Assembly (NCBI GenBank): GCA_004554485.1
Contig: SFLS01000036.1
Location: 1-8,218 of the forward strand
DNA: 8,218 nucleotides
Reading direction: 5' to 3'
DNA from: Oscillospiraceae bacterium
GTDB taxonomy: Bacteria > Bacillota > Clostridia > Oscillospirales > Ruminococcaceae
This document shows, one piece after another, positions 1 through 6,000 of this stretch. Each line of letters opens with the position of its first letter. Position 1 is the stretch's first letter. Position numbers and translations under genes: made by a program. The notes beneath the pieces are model-generated. The model was not told the origin of the DNA. It did not search any database and saw only the letters and a list, made by a program, of their open reading frames with translations.

Positions 1-188
1 ACGTCGGTAACGAAGCCGATCTCGTACTTGCCGTCCTCGGAGGTCATCTCATCGGCGATCTCATCGGGATTGGTGATGACCGTGGGAGTTTCGGTACCGG
101 GATCAGGGGTGGGAGCGGGCTCTTCACCGCAGGCGACCATGGCCAGAACCATGACCAGCGAGAGAGCGATTGCAAGAATCTTTTTCAT
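1..188 (-). CDS. BMP-family substrate-binding lipoprotein of nucleoside ABC transporter (5' part only)
   Basis: Only the first 62 codons are in the window; the gene continues past position 1. The start ATG (188-186) has a TGGAGGAG ribosome binding site at 202-195, 6 nt upstream. Residues 1-20 form a lipoprotein signal: MKK, a hydrophobic core, then MVAC with Cys20 as the predicted lipidation site. A Pro/Thr/Glu-rich spacer follows (about residues 21-45), as is usual between the membrane anchor and the folded domain. The last visible residues, YEIGFVTDV, match the first beta strand of BMP/Med/PnrA-type binding proteins, which capture nucleosides outside the membrane. The divergent neighbours are the ATPase and both permeases of that transporter class, which strengthens the call. 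In many Firmicutes the binding protein is co-directional with its transporter, so the divergent layout is slightly unusual. The family call rests on a short segment plus context. Confidence 0.82.
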   Translation of the reverse strand, partial: MKKILAIALSLVMVLAMVACGEEPAPTPDPGTETPTVITNPDEIADEMTSEDGKYEIGFVTD

Positions 189-220
189 CTTTTTCTCCTC
201 CAGAAAAATTTGTGATGCCG

Positions 221-239
221 CCCCGCCGGTGCGGCGGGG
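221..239 (-). other. GC hairpin in the 5' leader of the BMP lipoprotein gene
   Basis: CCCCGCC (221-227) and GGCGGGG (233-239) are exact reverse complements with a 5-nt loop. The hairpin lies between the predicted transcription start (near 247) and the ribosome binding site at 202-195. On the minus strand the nearest U-run begins more than 10 nt after the stem, so it does not look like a standard terminator. A 5'-end stabilising stem is plausible for a gene needing high expression, but that role is inferred. Confidence 0.5.
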
Positions 240-253
240 TCATAGGCAAGTAT

Positions 254-282
254 ATTATAGCAACCTCTCCCGCAGGGTGCAA
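254..282 (-). promoter_or_regulatory. Sigma-A-like promoter of the BMP lipoprotein gene
   Basis: Read on the minus strand, a perfect TATAAT -10 box lies at 259-254. A TTGCAC -35-like box lies at 282-277, with the optimal 17-bp spacer. The expected start of transcription is near position 247, giving a leader of about 59 nt before the ATG at 188. The -35 box matches only the TTG half of the consensus. Confidence 0.72.
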
Positions 283-451
283 CTGTATTTTACGCTTTTT
301 GTGGAATGCGTAAGAAACGCTCCGGTCATTTTCGGCGATTTGTTTTACCGTTTTGTGAACGATGGGAACGACTCCTGATTTGAGACGGCGAAACGCCGCA
401 CAGCGCGCCGAAATCCGCCGGCCGAAAAGGGATAGAAATAATAGACAAAAA

Positions 452-483
452 GGGGGCGGGCTTTTCTATGACGGGGGCGGGGG
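452..483 (+). repeat. Two GGGGGCGGG direct repeats, 21 bp apart, next to the ATPase promoter
   Basis: The nine-base word GGGGGCGGG occurs at 452-460 and at 473-481 (the G run goes on to 483). The 21-bp offset is close to two helical turns. Relative to the predicted start near 525, the copies fall at about -73 to -65 and -52 to -44, immediately upstream of the -35 box at 490. This placement would suit a regulator binding one face of the helix. The four G-runs could alternatively form a G-quadruplex, although one loop would be 12 nt. Confidence 0.45.
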
Positions 484-489
484 TTCGGC

Positions 490-518
490 TTGCTTTTTAC
501 CCGGGGAAACTATATAAT
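490..518 (+). promoter_or_regulatory. Sigma-A-like promoter of the nucleoside transporter operon
   Basis: TTGCTT (490-495) and a perfect TATAAT (513-518) are separated by exactly 17 bp. The expected transcription start is near 525, leaving a leader of about 60 nt that ends in the GAAAGGGGGG ribosome binding site at 571-580, 6 nt before the ATG at 587. No other comparable promoter is visible before the operon. Confidence 0.75.
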
Positions 519-586
519 AAAAATGTTGTAAAAATACTGCGACCGCACTGCCAAAATGGACAAATTGACTGAAAGGGGGGTGGGGC

Positions 587-2134
587 ATGGACCAAAACAA
601 TGATTATGTCATTGAAATGCTTCACATTACCAAGGAATTCCCCGGGATCCGAGCCAACGACGACATCACCCTGCAGCTGAGGCGCGGGGAGATCCACGCG
701 CTGCTGGGAGAAAACGGCGCGGGAAAATCCACGCTGATGAGCGTGCTGTTCGGCCTGTACCAGCCGGAGAAGGGAGAGATCCGCAAAAACGGCAAGCCGG
801 TGAGCATCAACAGCCCCAACGACGCCACCGCACTGGGCATCGGCATGGTGCACCAGCACTTTAAGCTCATCGAGGTCTTTACCGTGCTGGATAACATCAT
901 CCTGGGCGCGGAGGATACCAAGCTGGGCTTTTTGCAGAAAAAGGAGGCCCGCCGCAAGGTGAAGGAGCTTTCCGAAAAATACGGGCTGGCCATCGACATG
1001 GACGCCAAGGTGGAGGATATCACCGTGGGGATGCAGCAGCGGGTGGAGATCCTGAAGATGCTGTACCGCGACAACGAGATCCTCATCTTTGACGAGCCGA
1101 CCGCCGTGCTGACCCCGCAGGAGATCGACGAGCTGATGGAGATCATGCGCAACCTGGCCAAGGAGGGCAAGAGCATCCTGTTCATCAGCCATAAGCTCAA
1201 CGAGATCATGGCCGTTTCCGACCGGTGCACCGTACTGCGCAAGGGCAAGTATGTGGGCACCATAGAGACCGCCGGCACCAACAAGCAGGAGCTGAGCAAC
1301 ATGATGGTGGGCCGCCCCGTGCAGCTGGAGGTGGTAAAGGACGACGCCAAGCCCGGCGATACGGTGCTGGAGGTCCGCCACTACACGGTGCCCAGCAAGC
1401 TGCACAAGAAGGACGCGGTGCACGACGTCAGCTTTGACGTACACAGCGGCGAGATCCTGTGCATTGCCGGGATAGACGGCAACGGGCAGACCGAGCTGGT
1501 GTACGGTCTGACCGGGCTGGAAAAGGCCGGCGGCGGAACGCTGAAGCTGTGCGGGCAGGATATCACCCATGCGGGGATCCGCCAGCGGGGGCAGAATATG
1601 TCCCATATCCCGGAGGACCGGCACAAGCACGGCCTGGTGCTGGACTTTACGCTGGAGCAGAACCTGGTGCTGCAGCGGTACTACGAGCCGCAGTTTGAAA
1701 GCCATGGCTTTATCAAGCAGGGGGCGGTAAGGGAATACGCCGACCGGCTGATAGAGCAGTACGACGTGCGAAGCGGCCAGGGCCCCGTGACCCGCGCCCG
1801 CAGCATGAGCGGCGGCAACCAGCAGAAGGCCATCGTGGCCCGGGAGGTGGACCGCGACAAGGAGCTGCTGGTGGCGGTACAGCCCACCCGCGGCCTGGAC
1901 GTCGGCGCGATCGAGTATATCCATAAGCAGCTGGTGGCGGAGCGGGACCGCGGCAAAGCGGTGCTGCTGATTTCGCTGGAGCTGGACGAGGTGATGAGCC
2001 TTTCCGACCGCATCCTGGTGATGTACGAGGGTGAGATTGTGGGAGAGCTGGACCCCAAGACCACCACCGTGCAGGAGCTGGGCCTGTATATGGCCGGCGC
2101 CAAGCGTCAGCAGAGGGAGGGAGAGAGCGCATGA
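587..2134 (+). CDS. nupO: Nucleoside (BMP-type) ABC transporter ATP-binding protein, tandem nucleotide-binding domains
   Basis: This 515-aa cytoplasmic ATPase powers nucleoside uptake and contains two ABC domains in one chain, as in RbsA and B. subtilis YufO/NupO (about 510 aa). Domain 1 has Walker A GENGAGKST (41-49), Q-loop Gln90, a degenerate signature TVGMQQR (146-152), Walker B ending in DEPTA (169-173) and switch His202. Domain 2 has an atypical Walker A, GIDGNGQTE (295-303), lacking the Lys-Ser pair. It has a good signature SGGNQQ (408-413), and Gln432 sits where the catalytic Glu of Walker B would be (VQPTRGLD). This asymmetry, with one catalytic and one degenerate site, is normal for the family. 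The start follows a strong G-rich ribosome binding site and the protein is full length. The stop overlaps the next start as ATGA (2131-2134), implying translational coupling. Nucleoside specificity is inferred from family and neighbours; the gene symbol is by analogy. Confidence 0.93.
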   Translation: MDQNNDYVIEMLHITKEFPGIRANDDITLQLRRGEIHALLGENGAGKSTLMSVLFGLYQPEKGEIRKNGKPVSINSPNDATALGIGMVHQHFKLIEVFTVLDNIILGAEDTKLGFLQKKEARRKVKELSEKYGLAIDMDAKVEDITVGMQQRVEILKMLYRDNEILIFDEPTAVLTPQEIDELMEIMRNLAKEGKSILFISHKLNEIMAVSDRCTVLRKGKYVGTIETAGTNKQELSNMMVGRPVQLEVVKDDAKPGDTVLEVRHYTVPSKLHKKDAVHDVSFDVHSGEILCIAGIDGNGQTELVYGLTGLEKAGGGTLKLCGQDITHAGIRQRGQNMSHIPEDRHKHGLVLDFTLEQNLVLQRYYEPQFESHGFIKQGAVREYADRLIEQYDVRSGQGPVTRARSMSGGNQQKAIVAREVDRDKELLVAVQPTRGLDVGAIEYIHKQLVAERDRGKAVLLISLELDEVMSLSDRILVMYEGEIVGELDPKTTTVQELGLYMAGAKRQQREGESA

Positions 2135-3414
2135 GCAACAAACCCAATTCGCCGCTGCTGCAGCGGGACGGCACCCGCGCGCTGCTGGCTTCGCTGCTGT
2201 CCATTCTTATCGGTCTGGTGACCGGCGCCATCGTTATCCTCATCGTGGGGATGCTGAATCCCAGCATTTCGCTGAAGGGCGCGTGGGACGGCATCCGCCT
2301 GGTGCTGTTCGGCGTGTTCAGCACCGGCCGCGACGCCGTGGGTGCTTTGACCTTCGGTTTTAACCCCACCAACCTGGGCAATATGCTGTTCCGGGCCACC
2401 CCGCTGATCCTGACCGGACTTTCGGTGGCCATCGCCTTTAAGACCGGCCTCTTTAACATCGGCGCGTCCGGCCAGTACCTGGCAGGCACCTGCGCTTCGC
2501 TGTTTTTGGCGCTGAGCATCCCCAGTACGGTGGTGCCTGCCTGGCTGATCTGGCTCATCGCCTTTTTGGGCGGCGTGCTGGCGGGCGCTTTGTGGGGCGC
2601 TATCCCCGGCCTGCTGAAAGCCACCCTGAACATCAACGAGGTCATCGCCTGTATTATGACCAACTGGATCGCCGCAAGCCTGGTGACCTGGCTGTTTGAT
2701 ATCAGCAACCTGAAAAATATGGTGGAGGGCACCAAGAGCGGCTATATCTACAAGACCACCTACAACGGGGTGGCGACCGCCAAGCTGGGGCTGGATAAGA
2801 TCTTTCCCGGCAGCCAGGTGAACGGCGGCATCGTCATCGCCGTGGTCATGGCGGTGCTGGTGTATATCCTGCTGGAAAAGACCACCTTCGGCTACGAGCT
2901 GAAGGCCTGCGGCGCCAACCGCCACGCCGCCCGCTATGCCGGTATCCGCGATAAGCGCAACATCGTGTGCTCGATGGCGATCGCCGGCGCTATGGCCGGC
3001 GCGGCCGGCGCGCTGTACTACCTTTCCGGCAACACCGAATTTTTCTGGAGCACCTACCAGGCGCTGCCCAGCGAGGGCTTTGACGGCATCGCCGTGGCGC
3101 TGCTGGCGGTGAACAACCCCATCGGCGTAGTGTTTACCGGCATCTTTATGTCGCTGCTTTCCATCGCCGGACTGCAGCTGACCAACCTGACCGCCTACAA
3201 CGAGTACATCACCGACGTGATCATCGCGGTTATTGTGTACCTTTCCGCCTTCTCCCTGGTCATCAAGCTGTGGATCAGCGGGCGGAAAGCCGCCGGAAAG
3301 CCGCCGCTGTTTGCCCGTAAAAAACCGGACGGAGCGGGGATCACCCCCGCGGCGACCGAGGCGGCTGCGGCGCCTGCCGCGCCGGAGGAGACCGGAAAGG
3401 AGGCGCAGGAGTAA
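2131..3414 (+). CDS. nupP: Nucleoside ABC transporter permease, BPD_transp_2 family (YufP/NupP type)
   Basis: This 427-aa integral membrane protein is one of two permease subunits forming the channel. It starts inside the ATPase stop codon (ATGA), with a GAGGGAGGGA ribosome binding site at about 2114-2123. A first hydrophobic helix lies near residues 13-40, and further hydrophobic stretches continue to about residue 385. The family segment ACGANRHAARYAGI (259-272) is the cytoplasmic coupling motif typical of BPD_transp_2 permeases. It is longer than B. subtilis YufP (about 348 aa). Part of the excess is a C-terminal tail of some 30 residues rich in Ala, Pro, Glu and Lys, which is low-complexity and probably cytosolic. 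The order ATPase, permease, permease matches nupOPQ. The TAA stop shares one base with the next ATG (TAATG). Confidence 0.92.
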   Translation: MSNKPNSPLLQRDGTRALLASLLSILIGLVTGAIVILIVGMLNPSISLKGAWDGIRLVLFGVFSTGRDAVGALTFGFNPTNLGNMLFRATPLILTGLSVAIAFKTGLFNIGASGQYLAGTCASLFLALSIPSTVVPAWLIWLIAFLGGVLAGALWGAIPGLLKATLNINEVIACIMTNWIAASLVTWLFDISNLKNMVEGTKSGYIYKTTYNGVATAKLGLDKIFPGSQVNGGIVIAVVMAVLVYILLEKTTFGYELKACGANRHAARYAGIRDKRNIVCSMAIAGAMAGAAGALYYLSGNTEFFWSTYQALPSEGFDGIAVALLAVNNPIGVVFTGIFMSLLSIAGLQLTNLTAYNEYITDVIIAVIVYLSAFSLVIKLWISGRKAAGKPPLFARKKPDGAGITPAATEAAAAPAAPEETGKEAQE

Positions 3415-4445
3415 TGTCATTTCTGATTCGGCAAACGCTGATTTACGCGGTGCCGCTGATGGTGGTTGCGCTGGCCGGTATCTTTGCGGAGCGCAGCGGT
3501 ATCATCAACCTGGCACTGGAAGGTATCATGATCTTCGGCGCCTTCATCGGCGTGCTGTTTGTGCGGATGCTGCAGGCGCAGGGACTGTTTGACGCGGCCA
3601 AGGCCGGCGGGAGCTGGATGACCCTGCAGGGCTATCTGCTGCTGGCCATGCTGGTCGCGGCCCTGCTGGGCGCCGTCTTTTCGCTGCTGTTGGCCTTTGC
3701 AGCTATCAACCTGAGGGCGGACCAGACCATCGGCGGTACCGCGCTGAATATGCTGGCCCCCGCCCTGGTGCTGTTTTTGGTGCGCATCATCGCCAAGCAG
3801 AACCAGCTGCTGCTGCTCAAGGGCGATTCCGCCACCTGGTTCATGATCAAAAAAACGATGCTGGGCTACGACAAGAACGACGAACTGGGCTTTTTGGCGG
3901 ATACCTTCCTGAACAAGGTATACCTGACCACCTATGTCTGTATCCTCGTCTTTGTGGTGCTGGCGATCATCCTGTATAAGACCAAGTTCGGCCTGCGGCT
4001 GCGGGCCTGCGGCGAAAACCCGCAGGCGGCGGATTCGCTGGGCATCAACGTGGCCCGGATGCGGTACGCCGGTACCACCATCTCCGGCGCGCTGGCCGGT
4101 ATGGGCGGCTTTGTATACGCTGTGACCACCGCCAACTGCTCTGCCAACGGCGATGTGGCGGGCTTCGGCTTCCTGGCGCTGGCGGTTATGATCTTCGGCA
4201 ACTGGAAACCGCTGAACGTGGCGGGCGGCGCTTTGCTGTTCGGTCTGTTCAAGTGCGTCGCGGCCTGCTATTCCACCCTGGATATCAACGGGGACGGCGT
4301 CTTTGCGCTGGCGCAGCTGGGGCTGAACGCCAACTTCTACCGCCTGCTGCCCTACGTCATCACGCTGGTGGTGCTGGCCTTTACCTCCAAGAGCTCCCGT
4401 GCGCCCAAGGCCGAGGGCATCCCCTACGACAAGGGCCAGCGGTAA
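3414..4445 (+). CDS. nupQ: Nucleoside ABC transporter permease, BPD_transp_2 family (YufQ/NupQ type)
   Basis: This 343-aa integral membrane protein is the second permease subunit and presumably pairs with the upstream one in a 1:1 channel. Its start overlaps the previous stop by one base and has a GGAAAGGAGG ribosome binding site at about 3393-3402. The N-terminus, with an early helix followed by AERSGIINLALEGIM, is characteristic of YufQ-type permeases. RACGENPQAADSLGI (197-211) is the coupling-loop motif parallel to the one in its partner. Several hydrophobic helices span the chain, and the C-terminus is short and basic (KSSRAPKAEGIPYDKGQR). The length is close to B. subtilis YufQ (about 319 aa). 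It is the last gene of the operon; a terminator follows 20 nt after the stop. Confidence 0.92.
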   Translation: MSFLIRQTLIYAVPLMVVALAGIFAERSGIINLALEGIMIFGAFIGVLFVRMLQAQGLFDAAKAGGSWMTLQGYLLLAMLVAALLGAVFSLLLAFAAINLRADQTIGGTALNMLAPALVLFLVRIIAKQNQLLLLKGDSATWFMIKKTMLGYDKNDELGFLADTFLNKVYLTTYVCILVFVVLAIILYKTKFGLRLRACGENPQAADSLGINVARMRYAGTTISGALAGMGGFVYAVTTANCSANGDVAGFGFLALAVMIFGNWKPLNVAGGALLFGLFKCVAACYSTLDINGDGVFALAQLGLNANFYRLLPYVITLVVLAFTSKSSRAPKAEGIPYDKGQR

Positions 4446-4467
4446 GCGGTACACCCCAAATAAGCAA

Positions 4468-4499
4468 AAAAAGACGGCTCCATACGGGGCCGCCTTTTT
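4468..4499 (+). terminator. Rho-independent terminator after the nucleoside transporter operon
   Basis: The 5' arm AAAAAGACGGCTCC (4468-4481) pairs with GGGGCCGCCTTTTT (4486-4499) around an ATAC loop. One A-C mismatch (4474/4493) and one T-G wobble interrupt the stem. The 3' arm ends in five T's. The complementary A-run upstream (4466-4472) would give a U-run on the other strand too, so it could work in both directions. It ends only 2 bp before the GNAT ribosome binding site. Confidence 0.85.
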
Positions 4500-4515
4500 A
4501 CGGGAGGATTTTGAA

Positions 4516-5091
4516 ATGGTACTGAAAGACGAAAGGGTACTGCTGCGGGATTTTATGCGGCAGGATATAGAAAAGCGGCTTTACTGGGAAACGGTGGAGA
4601 CCGAATGGCAGCTGTGGGACGGCCCGTGGGAGTACGAGGGGCAGACCGAGGAGCAGCGCCGGGAGGCAATGGCGCGATACATCAAAAAGATGGAGGGCTG
4701 GGCCGACCGGTATGGGCAGATACCGGAGACCGAACGCCGGTGGAGCTTTCAGATCTGCACGGCGGAGAGGGAGTACATCGGCTGGTGCGGAGCCTACCGC
4801 ATCGGGGAGGACTGTGAATGCGACCCTGAGGGGCGCCGCGTGGCCATCGGGATCGACCTGCCCGAGTGGCAGACCAGAGGAAAGGGGCTGGCGACCCGTG
4901 CCCTGCGGCTGTTTATGGCGTACCAGTACGAACAGGGGGAAAGGGAGCTGTATACCCAGACCTGGTCCGGCAACGAGCGGATGATCGGGCTGGCCCGAAA
5001 GCTGGGCTTTGAGGAATACTGCCGCAAGGCGGGGGTGCGCACCGTTCGGGGAAAGCAGTATGACGGGCTGACTTTCCGAAAGATGTTGTAA
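4516..5091 (+). CDS. GNAT-family N-acetyltransferase (RimJ/RimL-like)
   Basis: This 191-aa protein is predicted to transfer an acetyl group from acetyl-CoA to an amine; the substrate cannot be read from sequence. The acetyl-CoA pyrophosphate-binding motif is QTRGKGLA (119-126), following the beta-strand segment VAIGIDLPEW. The later GNERMIGLARKLGFEE is the usual GNAT motif B region, where the acceptor helix and the KLGF turn lie. The N-terminus ERVLLRDFMRQDIE matches the opening strand and helix of RimJ/RimL-like members. I place the start at 4516 because GGGAGG (4502-4507) sits 8 nt upstream and family similarity begins there. The same frame is open back to 4399, but that extension lies in the permease gene and crosses the terminator. 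It converges with the leftward small-protein operon. Confidence 0.85.
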   Translation: MVLKDERVLLRDFMRQDIEKRLYWETVETEWQLWDGPWEYEGQTEEQRREAMARYIKKMEGWADRYGQIPETERRWSFQICTAEREYIGWCGAYRIGEDCECDPEGRRVAIGIDLPEWQTRGKGLATRALRLFMAYQYEQGERELYTQTWSGNERMIGLARKLGFEEYCRKAGVRTVRGKQYDGLTFRKML

Positions 5092-5148
5092 AAAATCACT
5101 ATATGTATATTTATATGATAATATAACGAAAAATAGCGGCTGACAGGC
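5092..5148. other. AT-rich intergenic spacer
   Basis: This short spacer after the GNAT stop includes an alternating TA-rich run (about 5098-5130) that stands out strongly against the GC-rich surroundings. It could hold weak promoter-like boxes by chance, but it lies between convergent genes and I see no gene for it to serve. Confidence 0.3.
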
Positions 5149-5180
5149 AACAAAAATCCCCCGTCAGGGGGATTTTTGTT
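5149..5180. terminator. Bidirectional rho-independent terminator between convergent genes
   Basis: AACAAAAATCCCCC (5149-5162) and GGGGGATTTTTGTT (5167-5180) form a perfect 14-bp stem with a GTCA loop. T-runs flank the G/C core on both strands. It lies 57 nt after the GNAT stop and 18 nt past the stop of the leftward 112-aa gene, so it can end both transcripts. Confidence 0.93.
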
Positions 5181-5198
5181 ATTGGGGCGGCTGCGGCG

Positions 5199-5537
5199 CT
5201 AAAACAGCAGGATATAGAGCAGCGCCCACAGCAGCTCGCGGTCGGCGTGCTGGCGGATGAGAAAGGCCAGCACCACCAGGATGAGCAGCGTTTCCTGGTC
5301 GACGGCGGGCCGTCGGGCGGCACCGGGGGCCGAAGGAGCAGGGCGCTGGGGGGTGCGGGCGCCGCCGCCCGGCGCCGCCGCAGGCGGCGAGGGGGCGGCA
5401 GCCCCGCCCGCCTTCACAGAAGGCGGGACGGGCGGCGGCGCGGAGGCCGCGCGCAGCGCGGCCTCCCGGGACTGCTGCTCGGCACGGCGGCAAAGCTCGG
5501 CGAAAAGCCGCTCGTCCTCCGGTTTCCATTGCGGCAT
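5199..5537 (-). CDS. Uncharacterised small protein C with Pro/Ala linker and hydrophobic C-terminus (112 aa)
   Basis: I do not recognise a named family. Residues 1-31 are charged and helical (PEDERLFAELCRRAEQQ). Residues 32-78 are a low-complexity Pro/Ala/Gly/Arg linker. The C-terminus, about 80-112, has one hydrophobic run (LLILVVLAFLI), a short polar break (RQHADREL) and a second run ending at the last residue (LLWALLYILLF). That pattern suggests membrane association or a buried helical hairpin; there is no signal peptide. The ATG at 5537 overlaps the stop of gene B as TGATG, with AGGAGGG 6-7 nt upstream. A GTG three bases earlier is an alternative start with poorer spacing. The linker is encoded by GC-rich hairpin DNA, so it may evolve rapidly. 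Coding status is supported by the overlap, the ribosome binding site and the terminator just after its TAG. Confidence 0.75.
   Translation of the reverse strand: MPQWKPEDERLFAELCRRAEQQSREAALRAASAPPPVPPSVKAGGAAAPSPPAAAPGGGARTPQRPAPSAPGAARRPAVDQETLLILVVLAFLIRQHADRELLWALLYILLF
5373..5466. repeat. Cluster of three GC-rich hairpins inside gene C
   Basis: Three perfect inverted repeats sit in the linker-coding part of gene C. CGCCGCC/GGCGGCG (5373-5389) has a GCA loop. CCCGCCTT/AAGGCGGG (5407-5427) has a CACAG loop. GGAGGCCGCGC/GCGCGGCCTCC (5442-5466) has an 11-bp stem and a GCA loop. Short stems with three-base loops resemble the arms of the two intergenic repeats at 6893 and 7485, although no long sequence identity is visible. 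Confidence 0.55.
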
Positions 5538-5953
5538 CACGGACCCTCCTTTTTCCCGTCCTCCAGCAGGGGGAGCAGGCGGATGATGCGCAGGATCTGG
5601 GCGGCCTCCTCCACCTTTTTGCGGCGGTGCTCACCGCAGAAGGGCTGCAGCGCCATCAGCAGCTGGGTATCGCGGTCGGGGACGGAAAGGGATGCGACGA
5701 CCTGCGCGATGCGGCCCAGCAGGGCAGGATCCATACCGCCGAAGCCGGACTGGGACCCGGTGCGGCCCCCCAGCATCCCCAGCAGAGCGGAAAGGTCCGG
5801 AGAGGAGGACTCGCCGGCGGGCGCCGCCGGTGAAGCGGCGGCGCCGTTTTCCGGCGGCTGGCCCAGGCCCAACGAGGCGGCGAGCTCACCGATCTGCGAG
5901 AGCGCCTGCGGATCGGAGAGCAGCTGCTCCAGGCGGGCTCCCAAATCCTCCAT
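5537..5953 (-). CDS. Uncharacterised small helical protein B (138 aa)
   Basis: No characterised family is recognised, though the pattern is reminiscent of uncharacterised clostridial proteins. It has three parts. The first is an N-terminal helix with LLSDPQALSQIG (11-22) and the following GELAASLG. The second is a low-complexity Gly/Ala/Ser/Pro spacer (about 31-73) interrupted by a short hydrophobic patch, DLSALLGMLGG. The third is a C-terminal helical region (75-132) with LLMALQPFCGEHRRKKVEEA followed by an Ile/Leu-rich helix. The protein has no signal peptide or clear membrane span. The ATG at 5953 has a GGAGGG ribosome binding site 6 nt upstream. It lies 47 nt after gene A, and its TGA overlaps the ATG of gene C, so B and C are probably translated together and may interact. 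A linker-joined two-helix adaptor role is conceivable but unproven. Confidence 0.78.
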   Translation of the reverse strand: MEDLGARLEQLLSDPQALSQIGELAASLGLGQPPENGAAASPAAPAGESSSPDLSALLGMLGGRTGSQSGFGGMDPALLGRIAQVVASLSVPDRDTQLLMALQPFCGEHRRKKVEEAAQILRIIRLLPLLEDGKKEGP

Positions 5954-6000
5954 GACGATCCCTCCGTTTCACGTTTTGCTGGGGAGAACAGACAGAAAAC

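Larger units (their letters stand above)
189..586. promoter_or_regulatory. Divergent control region between binding protein and transporter operon
   Basis: This 398-bp stretch holds no credible gene. It contains one sigma-A promoter per strand, a GC hairpin in the leader of the leftward gene, G-rich direct repeats just upstream of the rightward promoter, and an imperfect inverted repeat in its centre (329-341 against 411-428). A further small hairpin, CGGCG-AAA-CGCCG, lies at 386-398. I looked for a purine riboswitch, which precedes some nucleoside transporter genes, and saw no recognisable conserved core on either strand. Confidence 0.7.

Noticed and set aside
28..378. Plus-strand frame of 116 codons at the left edge
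   Set aside because: It overlaps the BMP lipoprotein on the other strand and then crosses its promoter. The translation is Ser/Gly low-complexity with no supporting ribosome binding site.
189..586. Purine or 2'-deoxyguanosine riboswitch before the nucleoside transporter genes
   Set aside because: Neither short leader (about 60 nt each) shows the conserved three-way-junction core, and both are too short for aptamer plus expression platform.
1469..1495. Missing Lys/Ser in the second Walker A as a sign of gene decay
   Set aside because: A degenerate second nucleotide-binding site is, as far as I know, a standard feature of YufO-type tandem ATPases, and the rest of the gene is intact.
497..1924. 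Long minus-strand open frame (475 codons) opposite the ATPase gene
   Set aside because: It is antisense to an unambiguous ABC ATPase, has no recognisable domain and is rich in His, Gln, Leu and Val as expected from reading GC-rich coding DNA backwards.
1713..4454. Long minus-strand open frames opposite the ATPase and the two permease genes (to 2735, 2107-3420, 3417-4454)
   Set aside because: They mirror real membrane-protein genes, are highly charged or Gly/Gln-rich low-complexity chains, and lack ribosome binding sites and family motifs.
4399..4515. Upstream in-frame start for the GNAT gene
   Set aside because: The extra 39 codons lie within the permease coding region and the terminator and resemble no acetyltransferase N-terminus. 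The ATG at 4516 has a proper ribosome binding site.
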